DNA of 64,000 bases from Blasia pusilla (Eukaryota; Marchantiophyta; Marchantiopsida; Blasiales). Numbering within the stretch: position 1 is the stretch's first letter; the number at the start of each line of letters is the position of its first letter. Below are positions 1 through 9,189 of this stretch, one piece after another. A program made the translations under genes and the position numbers. The stretch spans positions 64,790,001 to 64,854,000 of the forward strand of contig CM114271.1 of assembly GCA_050084515.1 (NCBI GenBank). The letters run 5' to 3'. The notes under the pieces were generated by a model that worked only from the letters and a program-made list of their open reading frames with translations, searched no databases and had not been told where the DNA came from.

Positions 1-16
1 AAGACTTCCGGAAAGC

Positions 17-628
17 TCAAGACTCATTTGGGCAGAAGAAGTACTTCAATTGATCCCCGGTCCTCGTGAAACGATCAAAGGTTTTGAGTCCCCAAAACCC
101 AGGCAGTGGCCGTCCAGTCCTTGTACAGTTCTTATTTAGGAAAGTGCCGCATGCTCTCCTAATGCCATCAGATCCTGCCTTGCAAATGGGTCCACGTCCT
201 GGGTTGCTCGGAGATATATGCCACCGTTTTAGGTTGCAATCCACCTCCATTACCGGAATCCCATATTGTTGAACCACCCCAGTGATAGGATGTTGCGAAC
301 TTCCAACAACGGAGGGCTTTTGAAATAAAACATTCACTGATTTTGGAGAAGTAACTCCATCACGGATTTGGGACGGGTTCGAGGTCCCCGAATACCTAGG
401 CGGCGTAATTTCCTCATCCAAATCAATCACCGGATTCGTTCCTTGATGCTGCCTCTTCACCTGCCTGAAGTCAAGATACTTATCTGGTCTCCATGAGTCT
501 CGCTCGGACTGCTCTACCACCATCTGTATGGGACGTCTTGAAACCCGCCCACGAATATCCCCACCAATGTGTACGTCTTGCTCAAGGGGAGTTCTAGCTA
601 CGCACCGGTTGAAGGCTTCCACATACAT
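17..628 (-). pseudogene. C-terminal part of a MULE-like zinc protein, decayed
   Basis: A minus-strand frame of about 200 codons runs from an ATG at 628 to a TGA at 17-19. Its last ~30 residues (GLKTFDRFTRTGDQLKYFF, then CPNES) match the plus-strand peptide near 46,100-46,200, where the same stretch continues CPNESCAFWKS. Here the second Cys codon has become the TGA, so the stop is probably a mutation within a longer zinc-binding segment that continues past the left edge. The upstream part is Pro/Arg-rich with no domain I recognise. The function is inferred only from the related remnant at 44.9-46.2 kb, which sits next to a SWIM block. Confidence 0.45.
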
Positions 629-800
629 TTTTTCATCACCAGATCTCACAGCTGCCTTGACATTAAGCTCGTAGATCGACGACCCCTTTCCTTTTGTTAT
701 GCCTTTTGTGAGGAAGATATGGGATGCTGCAGACTATAGCATTGCTCTTGCCTGATCTTGTTGGCATGCCTCCACAAGTGAAATTTGTTGGCATGCTTGT

Positions 801-821
801 GACGACCTCCAGGAGGTCGTC
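801..821. repeat. Perfect 10-bp-arm palindrome upstream of copy A
   Basis: The arms GACGACCTCC and GGAGGTCGTC flank a single central A. It is unrelated in sequence to the CAACCCGTCGG palindromes that begin 48 bases later. It lies at the 5' edge of copy A, close to where its sequence stops resembling the promoter array of copy C (about position 825). Confidence 0.7.
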
Positions 822-824
822 AAG

Positions 825-1226
825 ACCTCTGGGTGCCGCACCTATTTGCCCAAAGACAGGAAGGCGTGCAACCCGTCGCCCTCCGACGGGTTGCGCAAGG
901 GCCTCGCCTTGTGGTGCTTACATGAAGGAAGCGTGCAACCTGTCAGACTCCGACGAGTTGCGCGGGAACCCCGCGTTGTTAACCCTTGATGAGGGAAGCG
1001 TGCAACCCAACGGTCTTTGACGGATTGCACGGATACGTCCCGTTCTTGTCCGAAGTCGGCGGAGGCGCGCAACATGTCGGTCTCCGACGGGTTGCGCGGG
1101 TACCTCGCGTTCTTGTCCGAAGACGGCGGAGGCGCTCAACCCGTCGGTCTCCGACGGGTTGCTCGCACACGTGGCGACGTACCCAGGACGGCGGAGGCGC
1201 GCAACCTGTCGGACTCCGACGGGTTG
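825..1226. repeat. Promoter palindrome array of copy A (six units, ~67-bp period)
   Basis: Palindromes of 25 bp start at 869, 935, 1003, 1070, 1137 and 1202, giving steps of 66, 68, 67, 67 and 65 bp. The consensus is an arm CAACCCGTCGG, a centre of about 3 bases (ACT, TCT, AGA and others) and the complementary arm. The units at 1003 and 1070 are partly degenerate. The intervening ~42 bases are also alike between units (for example GCGGAGGCGCGC before several palindromes), so this is a tandem repeat rather than scattered sites. The array ends about 90 bp before the TATA box at 1317. Frames stay open on both strands across it, but only because the repeat lacks stops. Confidence 0.9.
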
Positions 1227-1316
1227 CCATTTTTCACGTCCGGACTTTCGTAACCTTTGGCACGTCGCCGTCGAAAGGGCGACGGGACCCAACGGTCAGC
1301 GCAACGGCTAGAAAAG

Positions 1317-1324
1317 TATAAATA
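1317..1324 (+). promoter_or_regulatory. TATA box of copy A
   Basis: TATAAATA followed by GGGC lies about 290 bp before the first ATG at 1608. The same box with the same flank (AAGTATAAATAGGG) occurs in copies B, C and D, always between the palindrome array and the first exon, which supports it as the core promoter. Confidence 0.75.
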
Positions 1325-2237
1325 GGGCAAAAATCGCTCAATTCTGGTTTCTCATTTCGCGATCTCCATTCCTCTATCTCCCGCGTAGCAGCTGATCAGA
1401 TACCAAGGGGCGTTTCACACGGCGAGTCATCGCGAGTCGATACGAGGGAACGAGAGCGAGACGGTTCGACCGAACGAGAGCGAGACGGTTCGACTGAACG
1501 ATCGCGAGACGATTCGAGCTACCCATCAAGGCGACTCATCTTGACATCAGCAAGGCGACTGATCAAGCGATTCATCGTGGACATAGGTGGAGGCATTTCC
1601 TGAAAAAATGACGAGGAAAAAATCACAAGCAAACAAGTCTGGGAGCTTCACTCCGAAATCCATTAGGACTCTTGCGTCAGCATCTCCAGGGCCTCGTTTG
1701 GCAAATGAAATTAGGCAGCAAGAAATCGAGGAGCGGGAAAGGGGAGCAGACATGCACAACCAAGAGCTTCTTGCGAGACGTGTTCAAGAGGCGCTTGATA
1801 GACAGAAGGCAGAGGCTGAGACGTTGCAGGCCTTGAAGAAAAGGATCGCCGACGAAAAGAGAGAAAAGAAGCGTTTGGACGCGTCGGTGAGGAGAGCAGA
1901 AGTGGCTAAAGCAAGGAGAGAAAAAGCAATAGCCATTGACGACAGCCCTGCCCGTCCAACCGAAAGTGTTGAGATGCGGGAAATGTCCCCGATGAAGTCC
2001 GGGGACACAATCAACATAGCGGAAACGCCAGAAGTTCAAATCACGGATGATGAGGTCATGAGGACCGCCAGCGTGGAGATGGTGGACATTGCCGAAGAAG
2101 CCGGAGAGCGGTCATTCTTGTCTCCAAGCCCAGCAGAAGACATCGACCTCTATCAGATCGACGAGTTCCTAGTCGCTTTTCCAGCTTTTGTCTCAGACAA
2201 GTTGGCTGGTCAAGAAACCGACCCAATTTTCGAGCAG

Positions 2238-2327
2238 GTAAGAGAGGATCTGGGTTTTTTGAATTATGTGAATTGCAATTCATTGGGAATTCAGTGTAGC
2301 TTATTGATCTTGTCCCTATTCTGACAG
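2238..2327 (+). other. Intron 1 of copy A (90 bp, no palindromes)
   Basis: The donor CAG|GTAAGA and acceptor CTGACAG|GTGG are conserved in copies C and D at the matching places (34,647-34,550 and 43,042-42,952). The reading frame joins in phase 0 (..FEQ-VVKQMALM..). This short intron carries no CAACCCGTCGG palindromes, unlike the other two. Confidence 0.7.
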
Positions 2328-2792
2328 GTGGTAAAGCAGATGGCACTCATGGAGGGCCACTACGCCCCGAGGATTCCACTCTACCGATTGCGGACAATGG
2401 AATACGTCCGCGAAATTCAGTCCGACAAGGACATCGCGAAGCTTAAACAATCGGCGGCGACAGCATCCTACGTCGATAGCTTTCCTCCCTTCTATGTTCA
2501 GCCTTACGACGAGCATGGAACCCAAGCCCTAGTTACGTAGGAGGACTTGGAAAAGCTCGACATATTTTGGAGGATGAGAGACCAGGATTTGAGAAGGCAA
2601 GTAGAGGGCACGGAATTCAGTTGGATGAGGAATCTATATTTCTTCATCTGGGATGGAAATCACAGGTTCATGGCGTGGACCAAGTTTGCAGAGGAGCGGC
2701 CCAACTCCTTGGAGGCACATTTTTGCGTGCCTCCTTCATCCATTCCCTCATCACATGGCGACGGTGGAGATGGCAATGCATGCCATGAACAC

Positions 2793-3580
2793 GTGAGTAT
2801 CTTCTTGCTGCAAACCGTCAGACTCCGACAAGTTTTTTGGGTCGGCACTATTGTTCGGATGCTTTTGGCCAAACGCAACTTGTCGGACTCCGACGAGTTG
2901 CTCGATTGATGAATGGGTTAGATTTTTTTTTGCCGAAAGCAACTCGTCGGACTCCGACGAGTTGCTCCACTCGACGCCTTTTCAGGATGTTTTTTGAAGA
3001 ATGAAACTCGTCGGACTCCGACGAGTTGTTCGACTGACCACAGGTTTAATTAGTTTTTGGCCCAAAGCAACCCGTCGGACTCCGACGGGTTGCTCGACTC
3101 GCCGCCTTTTCAGGATGTTTTTTGAAGAAAGCAACTCGTCGAACTCTGACAAGTTGTTCGACTGACCGCAGGTTTAGTATGTTTTTGGCCCAAAGCAACT
3201 CGTCGGAGTCCGACGGGTTGCTTGACTCGAAACTGTTTTTGGCCGAAATCAACTCATCGGAGTCCGACGGGTTGCATTCGGAAGTTGGTTTAGAAAATTT
3301 CGCGTCAAATTGCAAGTTTCCATTCATTGCGCAACCTGTCGGACTTCGACGGGTTGCTATGTTCACGTTAGTATGTTCAATTGCACAACCCGTCGGAGTC
3401 CGACGGGTTGAAACCAAGCATTCACAAATCTGAATGCAATCCGTCGGACTCCGACGGGTTGCATCATTTAGCTCGTTGCTAGAATCCGACCTTGAGCTGT
3501 GATGACCCGTCGAAGTCCGACGGGTTGCAGGAACCCATGTAACTTACAAATCTTTTGACGGGTTGAGTTTGGATGTGCAG
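2793..3580 (+). repeat. Intron 2 of copy A: 64-bp-period palindrome array
   Basis: The donor is GTGAGT after ..ATGAACAC and the acceptor is TGTGCAG|GATT at 3580. Palindromes start at 2811, 2876, 2940, 3004, 3068, 3132, 3196, 3250, 3332, 3386, 3437 and ~3504. Five consecutive steps are exactly 64 bp. Units nearest exon 2 (2940, 3004) have arms CAACTCGTCGG/CCGACGAGTTG, whereas later ones (3068, 3386) have CAACCCGTCGG/CCGACGGGTTG. The T and C versions are matched on the opposite arm, so pairing is kept. Confidence 0.9.
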
Positions 3581-5610
3581 GATTGTATCGGAGGGGAATG
3601 TCACCCACCACTGGATCCAGGACTGCGATCGCGTGAAGAAGGTGCTTACGACGCACACGGGAGAGTACAAGGGGTTCTTGGGCGACGCCCTGGTAAATTA
3701 GATGCTTGCAAAGGGTGCTCAGATAAAAAAGAAAACTTGGGCAAATAAGTTTATTTCCCAAGATGCAGCCAGAATTCATCCTTTTGGTCGAAGATACTGA
3801 CATCATGAAGAAGAGCGCTGCACTGGAGTTGGAGCGGAGGGAGAAAGTATCTGGGTCTGAGCGCGCAAAATTCATCCAAGCTACAATATCTGCACCCACA
3901 AAATACACGGCGAGCAAGATGCACCAATACATCAGCATTCTCAACCCCGAACTTGGTCCGGAGTTTTACAAGGAGCTGAAGGCGATTATCAAGCGCCAGC
4001 GGAAAAGGGATGAAGATCCACAAGGTCGGATTGGGGAGAAAGTGTCCCTGGATCGCGTGCATCGGTTTGCATTGTCCGGCATAAGCGAGTTTAGGAGGAT
4101 CCGACTGATGAAAATCAGTCTCGAGGGCATAGAGGCCCAAAAGAGGGCGGCACACCATCCTCCGAGTGTGTCCGATCCAGTGATCTCCCACTGGCTACGC
4201 AAATGGTCATTCTGGGACGCGTTGCGGGTTATCGGGAAGTCCGTGCTGGACGGTCTGCAAGCGGAGCTCAAAAGATTAGAGCCCATTCCGGATGAAGCAA
4301 ACCTGTAAAGTTCTGCAGATTTCGAGGTTTGGTTCGACGACATCCGGGACAAGCCAATCAAAAACCCAAGATTCAAGACAATGCTCAAGGTTTGCGTCCT
4401 CCCTCAGGCAGAGCTTGACGAAGAAATCAAGGGGAACAAACCGGATCAAGCAAAGAAGAAGCGAGATCTACAGGAGCAGACGGCCGATTCAGTTCGAGTA
4501 AAAGCTGCCCAACGGATGGTCTTCAAGTACCTCGTCCAGTGTAAGAATGCAGGTACTTGGGGAAAATTACCGACAGCCTTGAAATTGTGGGCTTTGCCGC
4601 CTGATTGAGAGACATTCTCCATGTACGACATGGAGATGGGGCAACACATGTCCGATTGGGAGGTGGAGGATTGCCCCATTTGGCTTGACTTCAACGACCC
4701 TGAAGACATCACCAATAAGGATTTACGAGTGCTTCATGATGCAGTGGCCTCAGGACAAGACGACATCCCCAATTTTGTGCAGCCTGAAGACCTCTTCGGA
4801 GGAGATGCAGAAGAGCAAGCCCACGAGACAGCTGAGTTGGCTTCCAAGGTCCGCACAGCCAAAGACAAATCCACAGCGGGTCTCAAAGGCAAGGCGAGGG
4901 GAGGGAAAAATTCCGAGGCTGAGTCTTCCCAAAGAGAGGCTAAAGATTCAAGGCCAGAGGCGGAATCGTCCGGGCGAGCGGGGAGAGAGGGTCGGACCAG
5001 GTCCTCGGCGAAAAAAACCCCACCAGAGTCTGAGGTAATAGAGACCCCGACAAGCCGTCCGCAGACTCGAGAGAAGCGTAAGCGAGTGGTGCCAGGGTTG
5101 TCCCAAGGAGAATACAGTCCATCATCCTTGGGAAGACACAGACAAACAACGACCCGGACAAGCGTCCTCCTTTTGTTCACTCCTTTACTCGATGAGCTGA
5201 AAAGCTTCAGTTCCCAAGCGTCGACACCAGCCATTGATAAATTGACAACGCTGGGATGGAATCTCCAACAAAACGGGCACGTTGCTTGGATAGTGAATGG
5301 AGTGGTCGAAGAGGTTGCGGTGGATCTCTTGATCGCTGATCTGCGCTCGGGGTTGCGACTGTGGGGCGAGAATCCGTCGGACGGGGTACCTGAGTGGAAT
5401 GTGCTGCTCTCTTATGACCAAATTGCGCTATTGTTCTCCTTTGCAGACGCCTATCTGAGTGACAGGGGCTGCTTCTTGGTGTTGACTGGAGGGAGCGAAG
5501 ACGAGCTCTTCAACCTCCAGTGCGTCAAGAGGTCGCTAAAGTGGAGGACGGCGCAATCGTGAATCATAAAAAACGAGTACCCACTCTGATCCGCGACGAG
5601 TCAGATTCGG

Positions 5611-6205
5611 GTAAGGCTCAATTCCTGTAGTATAATATCAAATATATTTTCAAATTCGGGTGAGGCTCAATGCGTGTTAATTTCAGATAGTTATCTCCGT
5701 TGTTTTTGTCCGTGAGCAACCCGTCGGAAGGTGACGGGTTGCTGGCTTAGAGCAGCCCATGCTCGGCTGAGAGCAACCCGTCGCTTTCCCACGGGTTGCA
5801 TCTTTCCCAGAAACACAGGGAAAACCGTGGTGTACCTGCAACCCGTCGGAACCCGACGGGTTGCAGTTACTTTTGGTTTTTCCTCGTGTTTCGAAAAGTC
5901 GCAACCCGTTGGAAAGCGACGGGTTGCTCTCAGCCAAGCATGGGCTGCTCTAGGCCAGCAACCCATCGCCTTCCGACAGGTTGCTCATGGACAAAAACAA
6001 TGGAGAGTCCGACGGGTTGTTTTGTCCCTGACCAACCCGTCGGAAGGTGACAGGCTGGTCAGGGACAAAAAAACCCGTCGGACTCTGACAGGTTGATCCA
6101 AAGTTAGTAATTGAAAAATTTCTCTAGGGTCAAGCCGACTTCTTTGGTGACGTGTTGCACATTATGTCAAGTTGCTGACATTGTTTCCAACGTGCTTCTT
6201 TGCAG
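5611..6205 (+). repeat. Intron 3 of copy A: nested large inverted repeat
   Basis: The donor is CGG|GTAAGG at 5611 and the acceptor is TTTGCAG|ATGG at 6205. Besides single 25-bp palindromes, the block 5697-5805 is the near reverse complement of 5893-5998. Both contain a palindrome, the motif AGAGCAGCCCATG and a second palindrome, around a ~85-bp spacer that itself holds a palindrome near 5841. The result is a cruciform-capable structure of about 300 bp. A matching structure sits in the same intron of copy D. Confidence 0.85.
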
Positions 6206-6838
6206 ATGGACCACTCCAACGTGTACTGCTTCGTTCGGCCCGAGCACAATTTCTAGGTGTTCAAGATCTAGGATCCTGTGGATCCATGCTCAGATGGGTA
6301 CAGCTTAGATAGTTTGTACAATTCCCCCCCGGGAATTTACATGCAAGACAGTACCCCACTTCCGAGAGGAAGGGAAAAGTTGCCAGCCCTGATGCAAACA
6401 CTCATCGAGCTCTGCTCAAGGCCGGGTGACTTGGTGTTCGACTTAGTGGGACTTTCAAGGGCGAGTATCAAAGGCGCCTGGCAGAGTGGCAGGAACATTC
6501 TCTGCCTCGAGGGAAGGCAAGAACTGTTTGACCTTTGCAAGGAGGCAAAGGCAGAATACAAAAGGCTCGTTGGGGCGTACAACTCTCCATCAAAGCCGAG
6601 AGCTCCGGTTCCAGACCCACCATTGGTAGTGACACCATCGTCGCTTCCAACGATTCCGAAAATTGGGAGGGCAAGGCCGAAAGTAATTTTGCAAGAGCTC
6701 TCGAACGATGACGAGTGAGTTCAAAGAACTCAACGACCCAGCTTGACTGCAGCGTTTGGAGTAGGGAGTTATTTGATGATGAGGCAAAAGATTTCATAGA
6801 ATAGATCAAATATACAGTTCCGAGCTTTTTTCCGATGT

Positions 6839-6844
6839 AATAAA
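6839..6844 (+). terminator. Poly(A) signal of copy A
   Basis: AATAAA lies 121 bp after the exon 4 stop, within a block (GTAATAAAGGA..., then GTAAAAGTTTGCTG) that also follows the second C-terminal module at 8,680. It is also present in copy C (reverse complement at 30,241-30,246). Confidence 0.55.
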
Positions 6845-7216
6845 GGAGAATATTTTTTCGAACGATGGTGGTGCTTGTAAAAGTTTGCTGAACATTTTTT
6901 ATGTCTTTTCGAATGTGATCGTCTAAGTACTCCGCGGACTTCTATTTTGCAACCCGTCGGATTTCTCCTGCTTGCAACTTTTCACTTTTTGACCACAGCA
7001 CCTTTTTACCACTTCCAGGCAACCTGTCGGATTCCGACAAGTTGCCTGATCGGACTCTTTCCCTGTTGGTCCAACTTAAGAGGCAGTCTGGCGGGCTTCT
7101 TCACTTTGGCACCTTCCCCTCAACTCGTAAAAGCAGGCGTAGGCTTCTTTTCTTCCCTCAGACGTGTTGGATTCCTACTACCTGTGGGATTGCCATCATG
7201 GTATTACCAAGGACGG

Positions 7217-7719
7217 CTCTCCGGCTTCTTCCGCCATGTCCACCATCTCCACGCTGGCGGTCCTCATGACCTCGTCGTCATCGATTTGAACTGGTGTTGT
7301 TTCCACTATGTTGATTGTGTCCCCGGACTTCGTGGGGGACATTTCCCGCATCTCAACACTTGCGGTTGGACGGGCTGGGCTATCGTCAATGGCTATCGCT
7401 TTTTCCCGCCTCGCTTTAGCCAATTCCGCCCTCCTCACCGACGTGTCCAGACGCTTCTTTTCTCTCTTTTCGTCGGCGATCCTTTTCTTCAAGGCCTGCG
7501 ACGTCTCGGCCTCTTCGTTCTGTTTATCTAGCGCCGCTTGAACACGTCTCGCCAGAAGCACTTGGTTGTGCATCTCCGCTTCCCTTTCCCGCTCCTTGAT
7601 TTCCTGCTGCCTAATTTCATTTCGGCCGAACGAGGCGCAGGAGAAGCTGACGCAGGAGTCCTTATGGACTTGGGAGTGAAGCTCTCGGACTTGTTGGCTT
7701 GTGCTTTTTTCCTCGTCAT
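7217..7719 (-). pseudogene. Copy B exon 1 fragment
   Basis: An ATG at 7719 opens MTRKKAQANKSESF, as in copies A and D. A frameshift after about 30 codons moves the homology (IRQQEIKEREREAEMHNQ, coiled coil) into a neighbouring frame, which continues to VDMAEEAGEPSLV and stops matching at the insertion junction near 7217. No ParB or methyltransferase exon follows. It is a promoter-plus-exon-1 relic. Confidence 0.7.
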
Positions 7720-7989
7720 TTTTGCCGAAAATGCCTCTGCCTATGTCCACGAAAAATCCCTTGATCAGTCGCCTTGCTGATGTCGAGATGGGAGCTCGTC
7801 TCGCCTTGATGGTTAGCTCGAATCGTCCTGATATCGCTCGGTCGAACCGTCTCGCTCTCGTTCCCTCCTATCGACTCGCGATGTGTCGCGTGAAATGCCC
7901 CCTTCGATCATTTCAGCCGCGCGTGGTAGAGTGAGGAGTGAGGAATGAAGATCGTGAAATGAGAAACCGGAAATGAGCGACTTCTGCCC

Positions 7990-7997
7990 TATTTATA
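7990..7997 (-). promoter_or_regulatory. TATA box of copy B
   Basis: TATAAATA on the minus strand followed by GGGC has the same setting as in copies A, C and D, between the palindrome array (8,090-8,376) and exon 1 (7,719). Confidence 0.65.
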
Positions 7998-8089
7998 CTT
8001 TTCTAGCCGTTGGGCTGACCGTTGGGTCCCGTCGTCCTTTCGACGGCGACGTGCCGAATGTTACGGAAGTCCGGACGTGAAAAATCACA

Positions 8090-8376
8090 ACCCGTCAGAG
8101 TCCGACAGGTTGCGCGGCTCCGCCATCCTGGGTATGTTGCCACGTGCGCGAGCAACCCGTCGGAGCCCGACGGGTTGAGCGCCTCCGTCGTCTTCGGAAA
8201 AGAACGCGAGGTACTTGTGCAACCCGTCGGAGACCGACATGTTGCGCGCCTCCGCCATCCTGCGAACGTCGCCACGTGCGCGAGCAACCCGTCGGAGACC
8301 GACGGGTTGAGCGCCTCCGTCATCTTCGGAAAACAACGCAAGGTACCCGCGCAAGCCGTCGGAGACCGACATGTTG
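8090..8376. repeat. Promoter palindrome array of copy B (five units)
   Basis: Five 25-bp palindromes occur at about 66-bp spacing, near 8090, 8155, 8220, 8284 and 8352. Several have the centre AGA (GTCGGAGACCGAC) and one arm ending CATGTTG. The same one-arm variant appears in copy D at 44,155 and 44,287 and in copy A at 1070, so B shares its array history with these promoters. Confidence 0.85.
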
Positions 8377-8390
8377 CGCGCCTCCGCCAT

Positions 8391-8645
8391 ACTGGATGGG
8401 TGTCACATTGCAGAGCGTACAAGGTATATTGCCGAGGAAGGCGGTGGGACTCAAATCAGGTTACATGGGACCGTTATGGTGTACCTAGGGGGGGGCCAAG
8501 GCTCTCGAATTCGCCAATATTTTCGATCCCCGTCTACAATCGGCCAGAGGAGCCACTTGTATCCCATGATATTCCTTTTGTACTGTCACCGAGGAGAGTT
8601 AGGAGTAAATTTGTAGATGACGAGGCTGAAGAAATGATAGACTAG
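8391..8645 (+). pseudogene. Second C-terminal module of copy A
   Basis: This is the equivalent of the open frame at 37,836-38,120 in copy D. The shared peptide is GCHIAERTRYTAE, then WDRYGVPRGGPRLSNSP, YNRPEEPL, RRVRSKFVDDEAEEMID and a stop. Its beginning was removed by the copy B insertion, and the reading frame shifts at GGAAGGCGGTGGG. The last residues (DDEAEEMID) resemble the DDEAKDFIE that can be read just downstream of the exon 4 stop of copy A (~6,770-6,805). The unit therefore seems to carry two diverged 3' ends of the same gene family. The function is unknown. Confidence 0.5.
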
Positions 8646-8679
8646 GTCAAATGTACATTTTCGAGGTTCCTTCGGAGGT

Positions 8680-8685
8680 AATAAA
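8680..8685 (+). terminator. Poly(A) signal after the second C-terminal module
   Basis: AATAAAGGACGAGATTTTTT lies 35 bp past the stop and parallels the AATAAAGGAGAATATTTTTT following exon 4 of copy A. The two downstream flanks are alike. Confidence 0.5.
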
Positions 8686-9189
8686 GGACGAGATTTTTTC
8701 AACCGATAATGGAGTTTGTAAAAGTTTGCTGGAATATTTTTTTGGACTTGTGGATTGTGTTCTTTTAGCTACTCAGAATTACAATTTTGCAACTTTTTGC
8801 TTTTTGCCCACTGCAACTTTTTAACCATTTCCAGGCAACCTGTCGGATTCCGATAGGTTGACTGCTTGAGTGATCGGACTCTTTCCCTGTGAGACCAACT
8901 TCTGACGCATTGTGGCGGGCTTCTTAACTTTTGGCTCGTTCCCCTACATTCGTCAAACTAGTTGTAGGCTTCTTTTCTTGTCTAAGATGTGCAGGATTCC
9001 TACTACCTGTCGGATTGCCATTTCGGATTCCCAACCTGTTGGATTTTCGTGGGTGCAGGGTGGAAGGAAATCACTTCTAAAAATCTTTCCTTTCTTATGG
9101 TGAGCTTTCTTACGGGTTGGGAGGGGTGCAGCTTCTCGGTTTCTCAACTTTAGGATCTGAATGAAGGGACATCTGTTCCTCTTTACTCC

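Larger units (their letters stand above)
1608..6718 (+). pseudogene. Copy A of the ParB / amino-methyltransferase-like split gene
   Basis: Four exons can be placed by comparing copies: 1608-2237, 2328-2792, 3581-5610 and 6206-6718, with GT..AG borders. Exon 1 gives a basic N-terminus (MTRKKSQANKSGSF) and a Glu/Arg-rich coiled coil. Exon 2 holds a ParB/sulfiredoxin-like domain ending in WDGNHRFMAW (GNHR at 2655-2666). Exon 3 is a long Lys/Arg/Ser-rich region leading into a methyltransferase-like half (VDLLIADLRSG, then SDRGCFLVLTGG). Exon 4 resembles motifs X and I of beta-class amino-methyltransferases (LIELCSRPGDLVFDLVG). Damage: TAG after TQALVT (~2538), a frameshift near 2733, TAG at about 3697, a frameshift near 3770, TGA at ~5560, two TAGs at the start of exon 4. 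What is seen is homology between copies and motif resemblance; activity is not implied. Confidence 0.75.
7217..8390 (-). mobile_element. Copy B: inverted 5' fragment of the same gene inserted in copy A
   Basis: On the left, the copy A sequence CATGGTATTACCAAGGACGG (ends ~7216) is continued in copy C by GAGCACATATTGATACTAGATGGG. In copy A it is cut, and the sequence resumes with CTGGATGGG at ~8391. Between the two lies about 1.17 kb of minus-strand sequence equal to the 5' part of the gene: exon 1 fragment, leader, TATA box, palindrome array. About a dozen target bases are missing. This is a direct view of an insertion, by an unknown mechanism, of a promoter-plus-exon fragment in opposite orientation. 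Confidence 0.75.

Noticed and set aside
724-1330. Several overlapping open frames on both strands (peptides such as QPVGLRRVA, NPSDSDGL, ATRRSPTGC)
   Set aside because: These are translations of the palindrome units in different frames. They recur wherever the array occurs and have no start, codon pattern or homology of their own.
869-3528. CRISPR-like arrays of 25-bp palindromic repeats with ~40-bp spacers
   Set aside because: The spacers are themselves repeated between units, the arms vary, no cas genes exist, and the sequence is eukaryotic with introns. It is a tandem repeat with a dyad.
5691-6096. Near-identical proteins encoded on both strands of intron 3 of copy A
   Set aside because: They are a consequence of the large inverted repeat; the region lies between a good donor (5611) and acceptor (6205).
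1608-6718. Calling the split gene a functional DNA methyltransferase
   Set aside because: The SAM-binding FxGxG position reads DLVGLS and the DPPY position reads DLPS/DLRS in these copies, and all copies have stops or lost splice sites. Only resemblance of layout is claimed.
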